37,310 nt of DNA from Chara braunii (lineage: Eukaryota; Streptophyta; Charophyceae; Charales; Characeae): positions 67,285-104,594 of the forward strand of contig BFEA01000886.1 of assembly GCA_003427395.1 (NCBI GenBank). The letters run 5' to 3'. Both the position numbers and the translations under genes were made by a program. The notes beneath the pieces are model-generated. The model had not been told where the DNA came from. It searched no databases and saw only the letters and a program-made list of their open reading frames with translations. Numbering within the stretch: the first letter of the stretch is position 1; the number at the start of each line of letters is the position of its first letter. This document shows, in pieces, positions 1-8,489 of this stretch.

Positions 1-87
<87 letters not shown>
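1..87. repeat. (CT)n microsatellite
   Basis: Uninterrupted CT dinucleotide run at the left edge; its true length is unknown because it runs off the window. Confidence 0.97.
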
Positions 88-90
<3 letters not shown>

Positions 91-1079
91 CCAAATACTG
101 ACCTGTGAAGGTGGCACCTTGTTGCAGGTACATAGAAGACGAAGCTGGAGCTATGGCGCCACAGGTAAGTCTCCCTGGCCTCCGCCCTCTCTCTCTCTCC
201 CAACGCTACTCTAAGCTCCTAATAGTGCCCAGCGCTGGCTACTACTCCTGCAGCGCTCCTGCAGAGTGCTGCGGCTGAATCCTGAAGACTGCCTCCTGAA
301 CTGCACGTGAAGTGCCCGTGGACTCCCCGTGAGCCGCCTGCAGCCTGCAGGGCGGACCAGTACTATATAGTGCTGGTCCGGCCTGGGAGGCTGCTCTTGC
401 CCATGCCGAATCGTGCCAGACCCTGGCGTTGAAGTTCAAACAAAGGTTGTCTTGAAACAGGCCCAAAAATGGCCTGCGCTAAACCCTGGTCTGCCGCCTA
501 AGTTTCAGAGCAGGTCGACTTTATAAGGGCCTGAAAATGGCCCTCCTTTTCAGGCTTTTAGACTGAAACGACACAAGGCCTGGAGGGCCCTTATTTTCCG
601 TCTGGTCAGGCCCTGCAGGCCCATGTGGATGCGCAGTATGCCACAGTATCAGTCAGAGTGACAGACCACAATCCAAACAGAAACATGACAGATCGAACAC
701 TCGACACGACCATGCCATGAGCCAACTCAAGGAAGTCACAGAGACGGAGTAAAAAAAAAACTGCGATCAGCGCACTTTGAAAAGCGTGATCAATCCATAG
801 GTCCGTACGCAGATTAATTCCCATTCCCCATGCAAACTGGCGTAGTCCCTACTCTGAGTTTTGATCGACCATCCGCAAGGAGCGATCTCGTCAGGGGACA
901 AGTGCGTTGTATCTGGTGGTTCATCAACTTCGGCTCGTGTGAACTGGTGGTTTAACAAAGTTCCGGGAAAAAAAAAGAAAAAAAAAACACACACACAAAA
1001 AAAGAGTATACAGCAACTTAATGGAGTGCCGAAAAAGAAACAGCAGTAAGAGAAGAGAGAATTCAAATGTGCGAATGGA
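88..1079. other. Unassigned stretch, no gene seen
   Basis: Open frames here are short and unlike any family I know. Positions 128-164 have an AG before and a GTAAGT after and could pass for a 37-base microexon, but nothing else supports it. Around 470-610 there are several short GGCC-containing inverted repeats. A-rich tracts lie at 967-1010. Confidence 0.4.
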
Positions 1080-1245
1080 AGGGCGAGGTCCCACTAACAA
1101 AGAGGATTGGATTACACCTGAATCTGGATGGGTTTATGCGCAGAGGCGAAAAAGCTGATCAGTCTAGCTTTTCTGCACCTTTCCACAAACACGTCCAGAT
1201 TCAGGCTTGAAATTCCAGTTGTCTTTGCTAGTGGGACCTTGCCCT
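1080..1245. mobile_element. MITE with about 22-bp terminal inverted repeats
   Basis: The left end (AGGGCGAGGTCCCACTA then CAAAG) is the near-perfect reverse complement of the right end at 1223-1245. A second inverted pair inside it contains CTGAATCTGGA on the left and TCCAGATTCAG on the right, so the 166-bp unit can fold into a long hairpin. It has no coding capacity. I see no clear target duplication, so the superfamily is not assigned. Confidence 0.75.
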
Positions 1246-1728
1246 AAGCTACTTGGCAGGTGCGTATGACAAAAGAAACGGAAGTCGCTGAAATTAGAGA
1301 GAGTTCTGAGAAAAGAATGTGCAACTAAAAAAAAAGAGAGTGCAAGTTGTGCAACTTAATACTTCCAGGTAATGCAGTCTAAAATTTTGCACATGGAAGA
1401 CAGCAAACAGCTCGAAAAACGGACAAAAAGCTTTCAAATTGACCGGACTGGTGCCCCCCAAAATAGGTGGGTCATGCATGCGCGTGTTAAAAAACAAAAC
1501 AAAACGGAATGACCAAACCAAGAACCGAGCATATGGAAAAGTAAAAACAAAACAGAACACAATCATAATATCATATAGATTTAGCGCAAAATGTGAGGAG
1601 TTCATCTCTGGTGGAACAAATAATGTGCCAATGTAAAAAACCTGGAATGCATGAATGCGTGCCAGCATCACCTTCTGCCTAATTCGCTCACGCAACACAT
1701 TCTCTACCTCATACTTTCTGAAATAGTT
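1246..1728. other. Unassigned AT-rich stretch
   Basis: No recognisable gene or element. The open frames on both strands are low-complexity and overlap one another, as expected by chance. Confidence 0.4.
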
Positions 1729-2022
1729 GATCGATGGCTACCGTCCATTCGTAAGAAACTTCGACCTGACCATATAACCGTTTACCCTCCCTGTACCTCG
1801 CTCATTTTCCAACTCGTCCGCCCTTCACCCTCCCATCGTCCTCGTTCCTCATATCACCTCGATCGATGGCTACCGTCCATTCGTAAGAAACTTCNGCTCA
1901 TTTTCCAACTCGTCCGCCCTTCACCCTCCCATCGTCCTCGTTCCTCATATCACCTCGATCGATGGCTACCGTCCATTCGTAAGAAACTTCCACCTGACCA
2001 TATAACCGTTTACCCACCGATC
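1729..2022. repeat. Tandem repeat, about 132-bp unit, three copies
   Basis: Units start at 1729, 1861 and 1957, each with GATCGATGGCTACCGTCCAT. Unit 1 is 132 bp. Unit 2 is only 96 bp and holds a single N at 1895, exactly where unit 1 has 37 further bases, so the assembly is probably collapsed there. Unit 3 is partial. The open frame through it is a by-product of the repeat. Confidence 0.9.
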
Positions 2023-2362
2023 TGATCAGTATGTCCTCCGCGTAAGCCCACAAAAGTGCGGTATTCCGTGCCTATGGGGACGCCGTCGGGTCGCCATCGG
2101 GTTCCACCTGTACCCTCGTTAGATTCGACAGTATCTGTCAGTAAAAGGGCACACCCGATCCAAAATTGTGGGAGCTTTATAATTTTTTACAACACGGTTA
2201 TCAGCCGTTTGCAAAAGGCTGATCACCTGCAAAAATCAAATTATAGTGCCGCTGTTAAGTCATCACCTAACCTGCTGGAGCTAAGCCGCCGTATGTACTT
2301 CCATGCTGCAGAACTTCAGAAAAAAAAATGAAAAAGTCCTGGATTGCAAAAATACTAAAATA
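2023..2362. other. Unassigned stretch
   Basis: No gene or repeat recognised between the tandem repeat and the retroposon target site. Confidence 0.4.
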
Positions 2363-2771
2363 GTCAGTTGCAGCAGAAACCCAGGGTCTTCATTCGATCC
2401 CCCGCAGTCTACTGCGGCTCACTACGGGTTCACCAGCTGAGTTAGTCGGCTCGCTCCCCCGGGTAGGGTTTGGTAGGGTTTACCTTCCCCTCCCATCCAT
2501 TGCCTGGGGCTAGGAGGAGGAAGCTGCGGTGCTTAGACACGGGAGGAGGTCGGTGCCAACCCGTAACTGTTAGGGCCACCCAGCTGGTGTGCATAGATAG
2601 GTTCCAGTCTTAGACCCTGCGACTTAGACTCTAGTCTTAGACCCTAGATCCCCTTGGGGTGTGGATGGGTCCTTGTTTGTCCAGGTAGGTTGTGCGAGGT
2701 ACAATACTGAGAGAAGCTGATAGAGTAGTAGAAAAATGCGGCTGTCCCCCATATGAGGAGAAGACAAGCCT

Positions 2772-2818
<47 letters not shown>

Positions 2819-2835
2819 TCAGTTGCAGCAAAAAC
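2363..2835 (+). mobile_element. Poly-A retroposon with 18-bp target site duplication
   Basis: The 18-bp sequence GTCAGTTGCAGCARAAAC occurs at 2363-2380 and again at 2818-2835, with one mismatch. The 437 bp between them end in 38 consecutive A residues (2779-2816). This is the signature of LINE-machinery retrotransposition on the plus strand. Near its 5' end (about 2385-2450) the minus strand carries a tRNA-like A box (TAACTCAGCTGG) and a weak B-box-like stretch, so part of it may derive from a tRNA in inverted orientation. There is no ORF. It may be a SINE-like element or a retroposed transcript. Confidence 0.8.
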
Positions 2836-3796
2836 TGCCAAAAAGTCATATGCTGTAACTATACTTAACCGTGTCATTCGCCCTCTCATACCTGTACCCT
2901 CCGTAGAATCTTCCTGGGCGTTCCTCTACTCGTCTTCGTCTGTCTGATTGTGAGCACGCCATGTCTGAGGATGTCAGTACAGCCCGAAACTAGACTAGAC
3001 CTACTTGTGTACGGCCTACCGGTTGAGCGTATGGTACAATGGGAAAATCAGGACTTTGGGACTAGACGGGGAGCTCTGAGTTCATGAATCTTTTCACAAG
3101 GGTATCACTAACTTTCGGGAAGCTGTCGAGTCCTCATGTATCACGCAAATGCATCCTGCGCAGATGGTCGAGGTTCAACCTCCTTGCGAGTTGCTGAAAC
3201 TCCAATGAAATAGTCTTTTCTTTTCTTCTTTTTTTTTCTTTGTATACATGTAAATAGTTACTATCTTCCAATAAAAAAAAAATAAAAAATAATATTGGCA
3301 AGAAAAAAAGAAAAAAAAGAATGATTTTTACTTTAAAAATAGGTGATTCAATTCCACACACGCACAGTCGGTGAAAGTCCGACGAAACAGTCATTTCGGA
3401 ACAGTCATGGAGTTATGTATAGCGAACATGACAACACACGCACAGATACACAAAAGAAAACAGGGAAAAAGTATTGACTTGCACCTTGAGGACTCTTGCA
3501 ATGATACTGCTTTGATAGTAACCGTAGGATGCATATGCATATGTCCTTGGGAAGGGCTTAGTTTGAGGCCCTAATATCCTGTCCGAAAGACCTACCAACT
3601 TCTGCTGAATAAAACACAGGGTTACTAATTTTGTATTTGGCCTGAAAGTTACCTGAACAGTGAACAAAGTTCAACAAACATATAATGAATTGGGGAGACA
3701 GATGTGTGGCTCAGGGTTTGGGGTTCGGAGGGCTTCGGGGTGTAGTCCAGTCAGTATGGAGTTAAGGGTTGCCAGATCACTGCTGCACAGGGTTTA
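2836..3796. other. Unassigned stretch
   Basis: No convincing gene. AT-rich tracts lie at 3210-3330, and G/T-rich sequence with several GGGTTT words at 3700-3795. The small open frames on either strand have no recognisable domain. Confidence 0.4.
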
Positions 3797-3850
3797 GAAT
3801 CCGTAAACACACGGTTTGGGATCCGTAAGCACACGGTTTACGATCCGTAG
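3797..3850. repeat. Short tandem repeat, unit about 21 bp
   Basis: About 2.5 copies of a unit containing ATCCGTAARCACACGGTTT, immediately upstream of a SINE. Confidence 0.75.
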
Positions 3851-3865
3851 ACAAAGACAAACGAG

Positions 3866-3980
3866 CGTAGGTCAGTTGGTACACCCACAAACTGTTGAAA
3901 TACAGACCGAAGTTCGAATCCAACCAGAATCAGATACCGCGAATGAAATAGTTCCAAATTACCTGGGGGGGGTCACAGGG
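3866..3980 (+). mobile_element. tRNA-derived SINE, copy 1
   Basis: A-box-like TAGGTCAGTTGG (3868-3879) and B-box-like AGTTCGAATCC (3911-3921) have tRNA promoter spacing and are followed by a body ending near ATTACCTGGGG. The same order occurs in the copies at 34763, 36145 and 36425. It lies just past the donor site of the downstream kinase exon, antisense to the kinase gene. Confidence 0.8.
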
Positions 3981-3991
3981 TTTGAACTCAC

Positions 3992-4374
3992 CACTGTGGG
4001 TGCACTGTTCCTTAGATCAGTCAACTTGATCAGATCAGCACTGCTGGTACTACTTCGCTTCGTCCCCAAGCCAGAAACACTGGGAGCTGGACGGCCATCA
4101 CCTGAAGACACTTTGATCTTGCCGACTGGCGTGCGCGCAATGAAGACATCGGTGAGGCAGGCTTGAAGTGAGGTATCATCAACGGATGAACCACGGAGAA
4201 AGAAAGCAAGAAGCTCATGCGCTTGTGGGCGATCGAAAGCATGGTACTCAAAGCATCGTAAGAGCATGTCGCGCAGTGGTTTTGGCACGCCTTCCGGAAT
4301 ATCTGGCTTTGCTTGCTCTTGTACTACCTTGAAGTAGACAGCCGGGTCCTTGATACCCGCAAATGGCACATTAC
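3992..4374 (-). CDS. Protein kinase, C-lobe exon
   Basis: Minus-strand exon continuing the kinase domain begun at 34215-34530. It opens with the end of subdomain IX/X (PFAGIKDPAVYFKV), passes through a helix with LRDMLLRCFEY, and has the conserved Arg of subdomain XI in FDRPQAHELLAFFL. A Ser/Thr/Gly-rich tail of about 60 residues follows. The acceptor GGGCAG ends at 4375, and the first two exon bases complete a Gly codon begun by the last base of the other exon, so the reading frame is preserved. The likely donor is GTGAGT starting at 3991, just before SINE copy 1. If that donor is not used, the frame runs to a stop at 3959. The exon encodes a regulatory or catalytic protein kinase of unknown subfamily; its substrate cannot be told. 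Confidence 0.85.
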
Positions 4375-5220
4375 CTGCCCAAGCCCATTGTATAATTTTT
4401 GGAAAAACATGAATCATGGTGGCGTTTCGTTAGAGTCTCCAAAATACACAACTCAATTTTCCGGTCCCCACAGGCCTCTGATCACCATCTCAATGTCAGC
4501 AGCATCTCTCTTCCCCCCACCCTTTTATTTCTTTTTTTTTTTTGTCCCTTCCCCCCACCTATTCTGCCTCCCCTTTTTACTCCTCTTTCAAAGAAACATC
4601 CTTAAAGACCAATCCTCTTTCTTCGCTCTTCATTCCGGTCCCCCAATTGTGAAGCTTCAGCTTGGGCACACATAGATTACAGGAAAATGGGCCAGCAACA
4701 GGCGGGTCGGCAGGAACCATAATGTTTCGTCAGTGTCTCCCAATACAAAACCAGGGCGCTAAAAGATTCTCCCATAAACTCCGTGAAGCACATGGGAGCA
4801 GAGAAACAGAGGTTCTGGGACTTCCTTTATAATTAGAACTCCTTGCATATTATGAATTGTTGAGCAGGAAAGGTTCAGCCATTGGCATGCCTCTGCATCG
4901 TGTTTTTTTTTTTTTTTGCTTCCTTTTCCCCTCTGCATTGTATATGTGGCAGAGAAGAAGCAGAGAATTCCAGCCTTTATTTCTCCCTCTAAACACAATC
5001 ATGTAAAACAGAAGTGCAGAAAATACATTCGTCCCAAAAGGGTTGTACCGTTGTAGTGGCCAGAACACCCCCAGCTGAATGCGCATGAAAAAATACCACA
5101 TCGATGTACATTTATCACTACCCAGATGCTGGTCAGATCACAATACAATTGAATACATTCATGTGCAGCCACTGACTCAGAGGTGACTACGAATTTACAA
5201 ACTTCTTTTCTTTTTTTTCT

Positions 5221-5480
5221 TTTGAAACAAGTCTGGCAGTGTCACACTTTCAGTTTCGAAAGGGCAAAAAAAAACATGTGTGGGCAACAAAATCGGGTGC
5301 GGAGTTTGAAAAGGGCGATATCGGTAAAAATGGCTGTGGCCCGCGTGTGATTTTGTTGCCCTTTTCAAACGTGGTGCACGGGTAAAAAAGCTTTTGTTGC
5401 GGTTTTGAACTCAGCGCGCGTGTTTGTTGCCGGCGTGGGGTTTTGTTGCCCTTTTGAAACTCGTTTGTGCCACAACCGAA
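5221..5480 (+). mobile_element. Foldback element, copy 1
   Basis: About 260 bp built of repeated and inverted versions of a motif like TTTGAAAAGGGCAACAAAAT. The ends are GAAACAAGTC with GTGTCACACTTTCAG on the left and GTTTGTGCCACAACCGAA on the right. A second copy, reverse-complemented, lies at 36579-36868. It has no coding capacity. The internal inverted arms suggest a hairpin-forming DNA element, but the mobilising transposase is unknown. Confidence 0.75.
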
Positions 5481-5541
5481 TATGTGGCATAGACACCTTC
5501 CTCAGAAAGAAAAACAAGGAACAAGAAAGAAGAGAACTACT

Positions 5542-5640
5542 GCTCTTCATGACATCCGTTAAAATTGGAACGATACAGAGAAGATAAGCATGGCCCCTGC
5601 GCAAGGATGACACACATAAATCGAGAAATCATCCAAATTT
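5542..5640 (+). pseudogene. U6 snRNA retro-pseudogene
   Basis: Nearly full-length U6 similarity. The 5' stem region is degraded and is followed by ACATCCG, then ATTGGAACGATACAGAGAAG (the ACAGAGA box that pairs with the 5' splice site), then GCATGGCCCCTGCGCAAGGA and the plant-type end AAATCGAGAAAT.ATCCAAATTT. Changes include GATTAGC to GATAAGC and CACGCACA to CACACATA. The T-run terminator is replaced by an A-rich stretch, and no upstream plant USE or TATA element is visible. It is therefore most likely a retroposed copy rather than a working gene. Confidence 0.85.
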
Positions 5641-5649
5641 AAAAAAGAA

Positions 5650-5654
<5 letters not shown>

Positions 5655-5738
<84 letters not shown>

Positions 5739-5739
5739 N

Positions 5740-5794
<55 letters not shown>
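5655..5794. repeat. (GA)n microsatellite
   Basis: GA dinucleotide run with one N at 5739, directly after the A-rich tail of the U6 copy. It may have grown from that tail. Confidence 0.97.
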
Positions 5795-5798
<4 letters not shown>

Positions 5799-6880
5799 AC
5801 CAGATACATGCTGCTGGGGCAGGGAGCTACTCCCACCACCAACTTCCTGCACACCAAGTGGAAAAGAAAGGATGAAAAATAGAGGAAAGAAGGAAGAATA
5901 GCGGATCCAAAGGGAAGGTTGTGCTAGCACCGAAGGTTAGCGCTAACGCCGACCAGCGTTCGGCAACCCCCTTCCGCCCTGCCACGGCGATTCGCACCGT
6001 GCACGAGGTACGTGCGGGGAGTTTTTCAAGTTTCGAAGTTCACCCGCTTCTGGACGCGAAACAAGGGAAGGTTCAGCCACGCCCTCGGGCGTGGCGAGCG
6101 TCATCCATAGCCGGTCACACCCACTCACCATCACCACCATCACGTCCGAGTTACGCTCCAAGACACAGATATCGACACAGCGAAAGGGAAGAGAGCAACT
6201 AGAGGAATAAACCGGACCAATCACTGGCGAGCAACGAAACGGACAAAGGAGAAAGGAGGCAAGAAAAAAGGGAAGTGAGAGGGAAGAAGAGACAAAGAGG
6301 AACAGTGAATGGGTGAAAGTGACGAAGGAGAAAAGCCTAAAAACAGCAATCCGTCTACTCTTAGCAAGGGAGGTGGCTTATGAGCGCAACACCTTTCACC
6401 TCCTAAGCCAGAAGGGACAAAAGACAACAGCGATTTCCTACGAACCAAAGAGGAACCAGACAAGGAAGGCAGACAGAAGAAAAGAAAAACGAGCGAGAGG
6501 AAGCAAAGAGGGGATCAAATGGAAGAGGGACGAGAGAGAAGGGGGAAGTTATCGACCTATAAAAGAAAAAGAACAGAAGTTTCTCAAGTAATCACGCTAG
6601 CGAATCCAGAGGAGAATCGTATGTACGAGACACAAAACAACAAGAAGCAAGCCAATGAGGTAAGATCGCTCCAAATCTCTCACCCCAAGCGATCGAACGA
6701 AGGAGGGCACTCCGACCAGGAACAGACGGCACTCCGACCAGGAACAGACCAAGCGAGCGACCTACAAGAACTCCACCTGCGCCACCTTGAGTGCTCAACT
6801 CTCTAGTAACCGAACACGGACAGAGTACAGACAAGAAAGCATCCAAAGATTATTCTTTTCAAGTTATACCAATGGAAATC
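5795..6880. other. Unassigned purine-rich stretch
   Basis: No recognised domain in any frame. From about 6230 to 6800 the plus strand is strongly A/G-rich and Lys/Glu/Arg-coding in several frames. A 21-bp segment GCACTCCGACCAGGAACAGA is tandemly duplicated at about 6708 and 6731. It may be the remnant of another retroelement's 5' region, but I cannot name it. Confidence 0.35.
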
Positions 6881-7170
6881 ATGACCTCCCACTCACCCTT
6901 TCCCCACAACACCCCCGCGCCCCCCTCCAAAAAAACAAATCCCCTACCCCTCACACACCCATGACAATCCCAGAGCCCAAATCCCCAACTTACCCCCCTC
7001 CATGCCTACCTCTCGTACTCCCACCTCCACCCCACGCACTCATACCACGCCGCACTACCCACCCAACATCCCCCCTCCCTCACACCATCACTACCTCACC
7101 TCCCCAACTTCCCCTCACACCCCACATCTGTTCCCCCACCCATCTCAGCCATCCTCTTCACACGCCCAGC
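6881..7170. repeat. C-rich low-complexity tract
   Basis: The plus strand is almost free of G and dominated by CCC/CAC/CTC words. The Pro/Thr/His-rich frames are compositional. Its composition resembles the 3' region of the LINE at 33214-33400, so it may be the tail of a similar element. Confidence 0.5.
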
Positions 7171-7181
7171 TAAATTTATTA

Positions 7182-7182
7182 A

Positions 7183-7215
<33 letters not shown>

Positions 7216-7230
7216 CATCATCATCATCGT
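7182..7230. repeat. (ATT)n/(ATC)n microsatellite
   Basis: An ATT run passing into ATC repeats, just left of the hAT insertion. Confidence 0.9.
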
Positions 7231-7239
7231 TATTTTATT

Positions 7240-8022
7240 GTCATCATCAGGGTTGCCGGCGTTCGGGACGGGCCGAACGCCCGAACCAGAACGCCCGAAC
7301 GTTCGGCACCCCCTCTCGACGCGTTCGGCCGTTCGGCCGAACGCGGATCCAAAAAAAAAAAAAAAAAAAAAACGAATTCCAAAAAATCTGAAAACGATAT
7401 ATCTTATGCAGACGAATAAACTAAACAACATTTGCCTCAACGTTATATCCAAATTCTTTACCAAATTTGAAATAAAAATAAAATACTAAAAATAAATAGT
7501 AATAATGAAAAATAGAAAAAATAAAACGAGAATTAAATTATTGAGTGGGCGAGCATGTTTTTGACACCGCCATCTTTGGCGATTTTTCATTTTTTTTTGG
7601 CTGTGACAAATGCCATGAAAATTTATATATGTGTATCTTACATAATAGAGAATCTACGAATAAAGTTTGAAAAATAATAAATTGCTGTATGCCCCGAAAT
7701 AAAGGAAAAACAAAAAGTGAAAAGAGAGAAGAAACAAATTTGTGAGTGGGCAAGCAAGTTTTGACACCACCACCTTTGAGGATTTTTCATTTTGTTTTGG
7801 ATGAACAGAATGACTTCAAAATTAAGCTGGTGATACCTTACATCACAAAGAACTCACAAAAAAAAACTCAGAAAAAATTAAGAATATTTGGGTGCCAAAA
7901 TATTTTTTTGCGGGGTCTGAACCCCTTCAAGTTCGGGCCCCGTACGGGGACCCGAACGCCCGAACGTTCGGGGGTCAGCTTAGGGGCCTCTGTACGTTCG
8001 GCCTGGCAACCCTGGTCATCAT
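7240..8022. mobile_element. Non-autonomous hAT transposon with 8-bp target duplication
   Basis: The 767-bp element at 7248-8014 starts CAGGGTTGCC and ends GGCAACCCTG, a perfect 10-bp inverted repeat of hAT type (CAGGG...). It is flanked by the 8-bp duplication GTCATCAT at 7240-7247 and 8015-8022. Both subterminal regions are crowded with GTTCGG/CCGAAC words, the kind of subterminal array hAT transposases bind. Inside, a segment of about 60 bp (GAGTGGGC.AGCA... to TTTTTCATTTT) appears twice, at about 7541 and 7742. There is no transposase ORF, so movement would depend on an autonomous relative. Confidence 0.88.
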
Positions 8023-8489
8023 TACTATTCACCAGTACAATCTCATCATTACCCATTGCAAAAATTTCATTTATTTTTATATTGTCCCCTTTCACAATTC
8101 ACCAAACGATCTCATCATTCAATCGCAGATCTACAACCACCACTACTCTTTACACTGTACCTCGCCGGTGAAAATGCCTTGTCAAAATCTATCGCTTAGA
8201 CAATAGCTGCACTTTCATTGTCCCCATATCCACAGTAGTGTACCCGCCGAACGTCCAATTCGTTAAAAGCCGCTCCTTGTCAAACAAACTCGTTGCCCTG
8301 GTGGGGAGGGAAAACCCTGCCCAATTTTTGTACTTACCAGTTCTCATCATTTGGCAAAATAAACAAATTTCTGTATTGCCACTGTTTTAGAACAGAGCCT
8401 GCAGTCAATTCAATTCAATGCTAATTGTCACCAACCGTAATTCAGGATTAAATCGCATCATCCACCGGGATATTTAAATCGCGAACACC
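8023..8489 (+). other. Probable 5' region of the LINE
   Basis: No ORF. It lies between the hAT element and the LINE ORF1 start codon, so it may be LINE 5' UTR. The exact LINE 5' end and its target duplication could not be found. Confidence 0.35.

Noticed and set aside
128-164. Possible 37-base exon with AG before and GTAAGT after
   Set aside because: Too short to test, no neighbouring exon or protein similarity; splice-like words this short occur by chance.
2461-2490. Telomere-like TAGGGTTT words here and near 3710-3790
   Set aside because: Only two or three imperfect units; not an interstitial telomere array.
5639-5930. Ser/Leu repeat proteins
   Set aside because: Products of the GA/CT microsatellite.
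5921-6806. Several 70-95 residue basic frames
   Set aside because: They overlap on both strands, follow the A/G-rich composition and show no domain.
6881-7173. Pro/Thr/His-rich protein
   Set aside because: Follows directly from a G-poor, C-rich strand; open in more than one frame.
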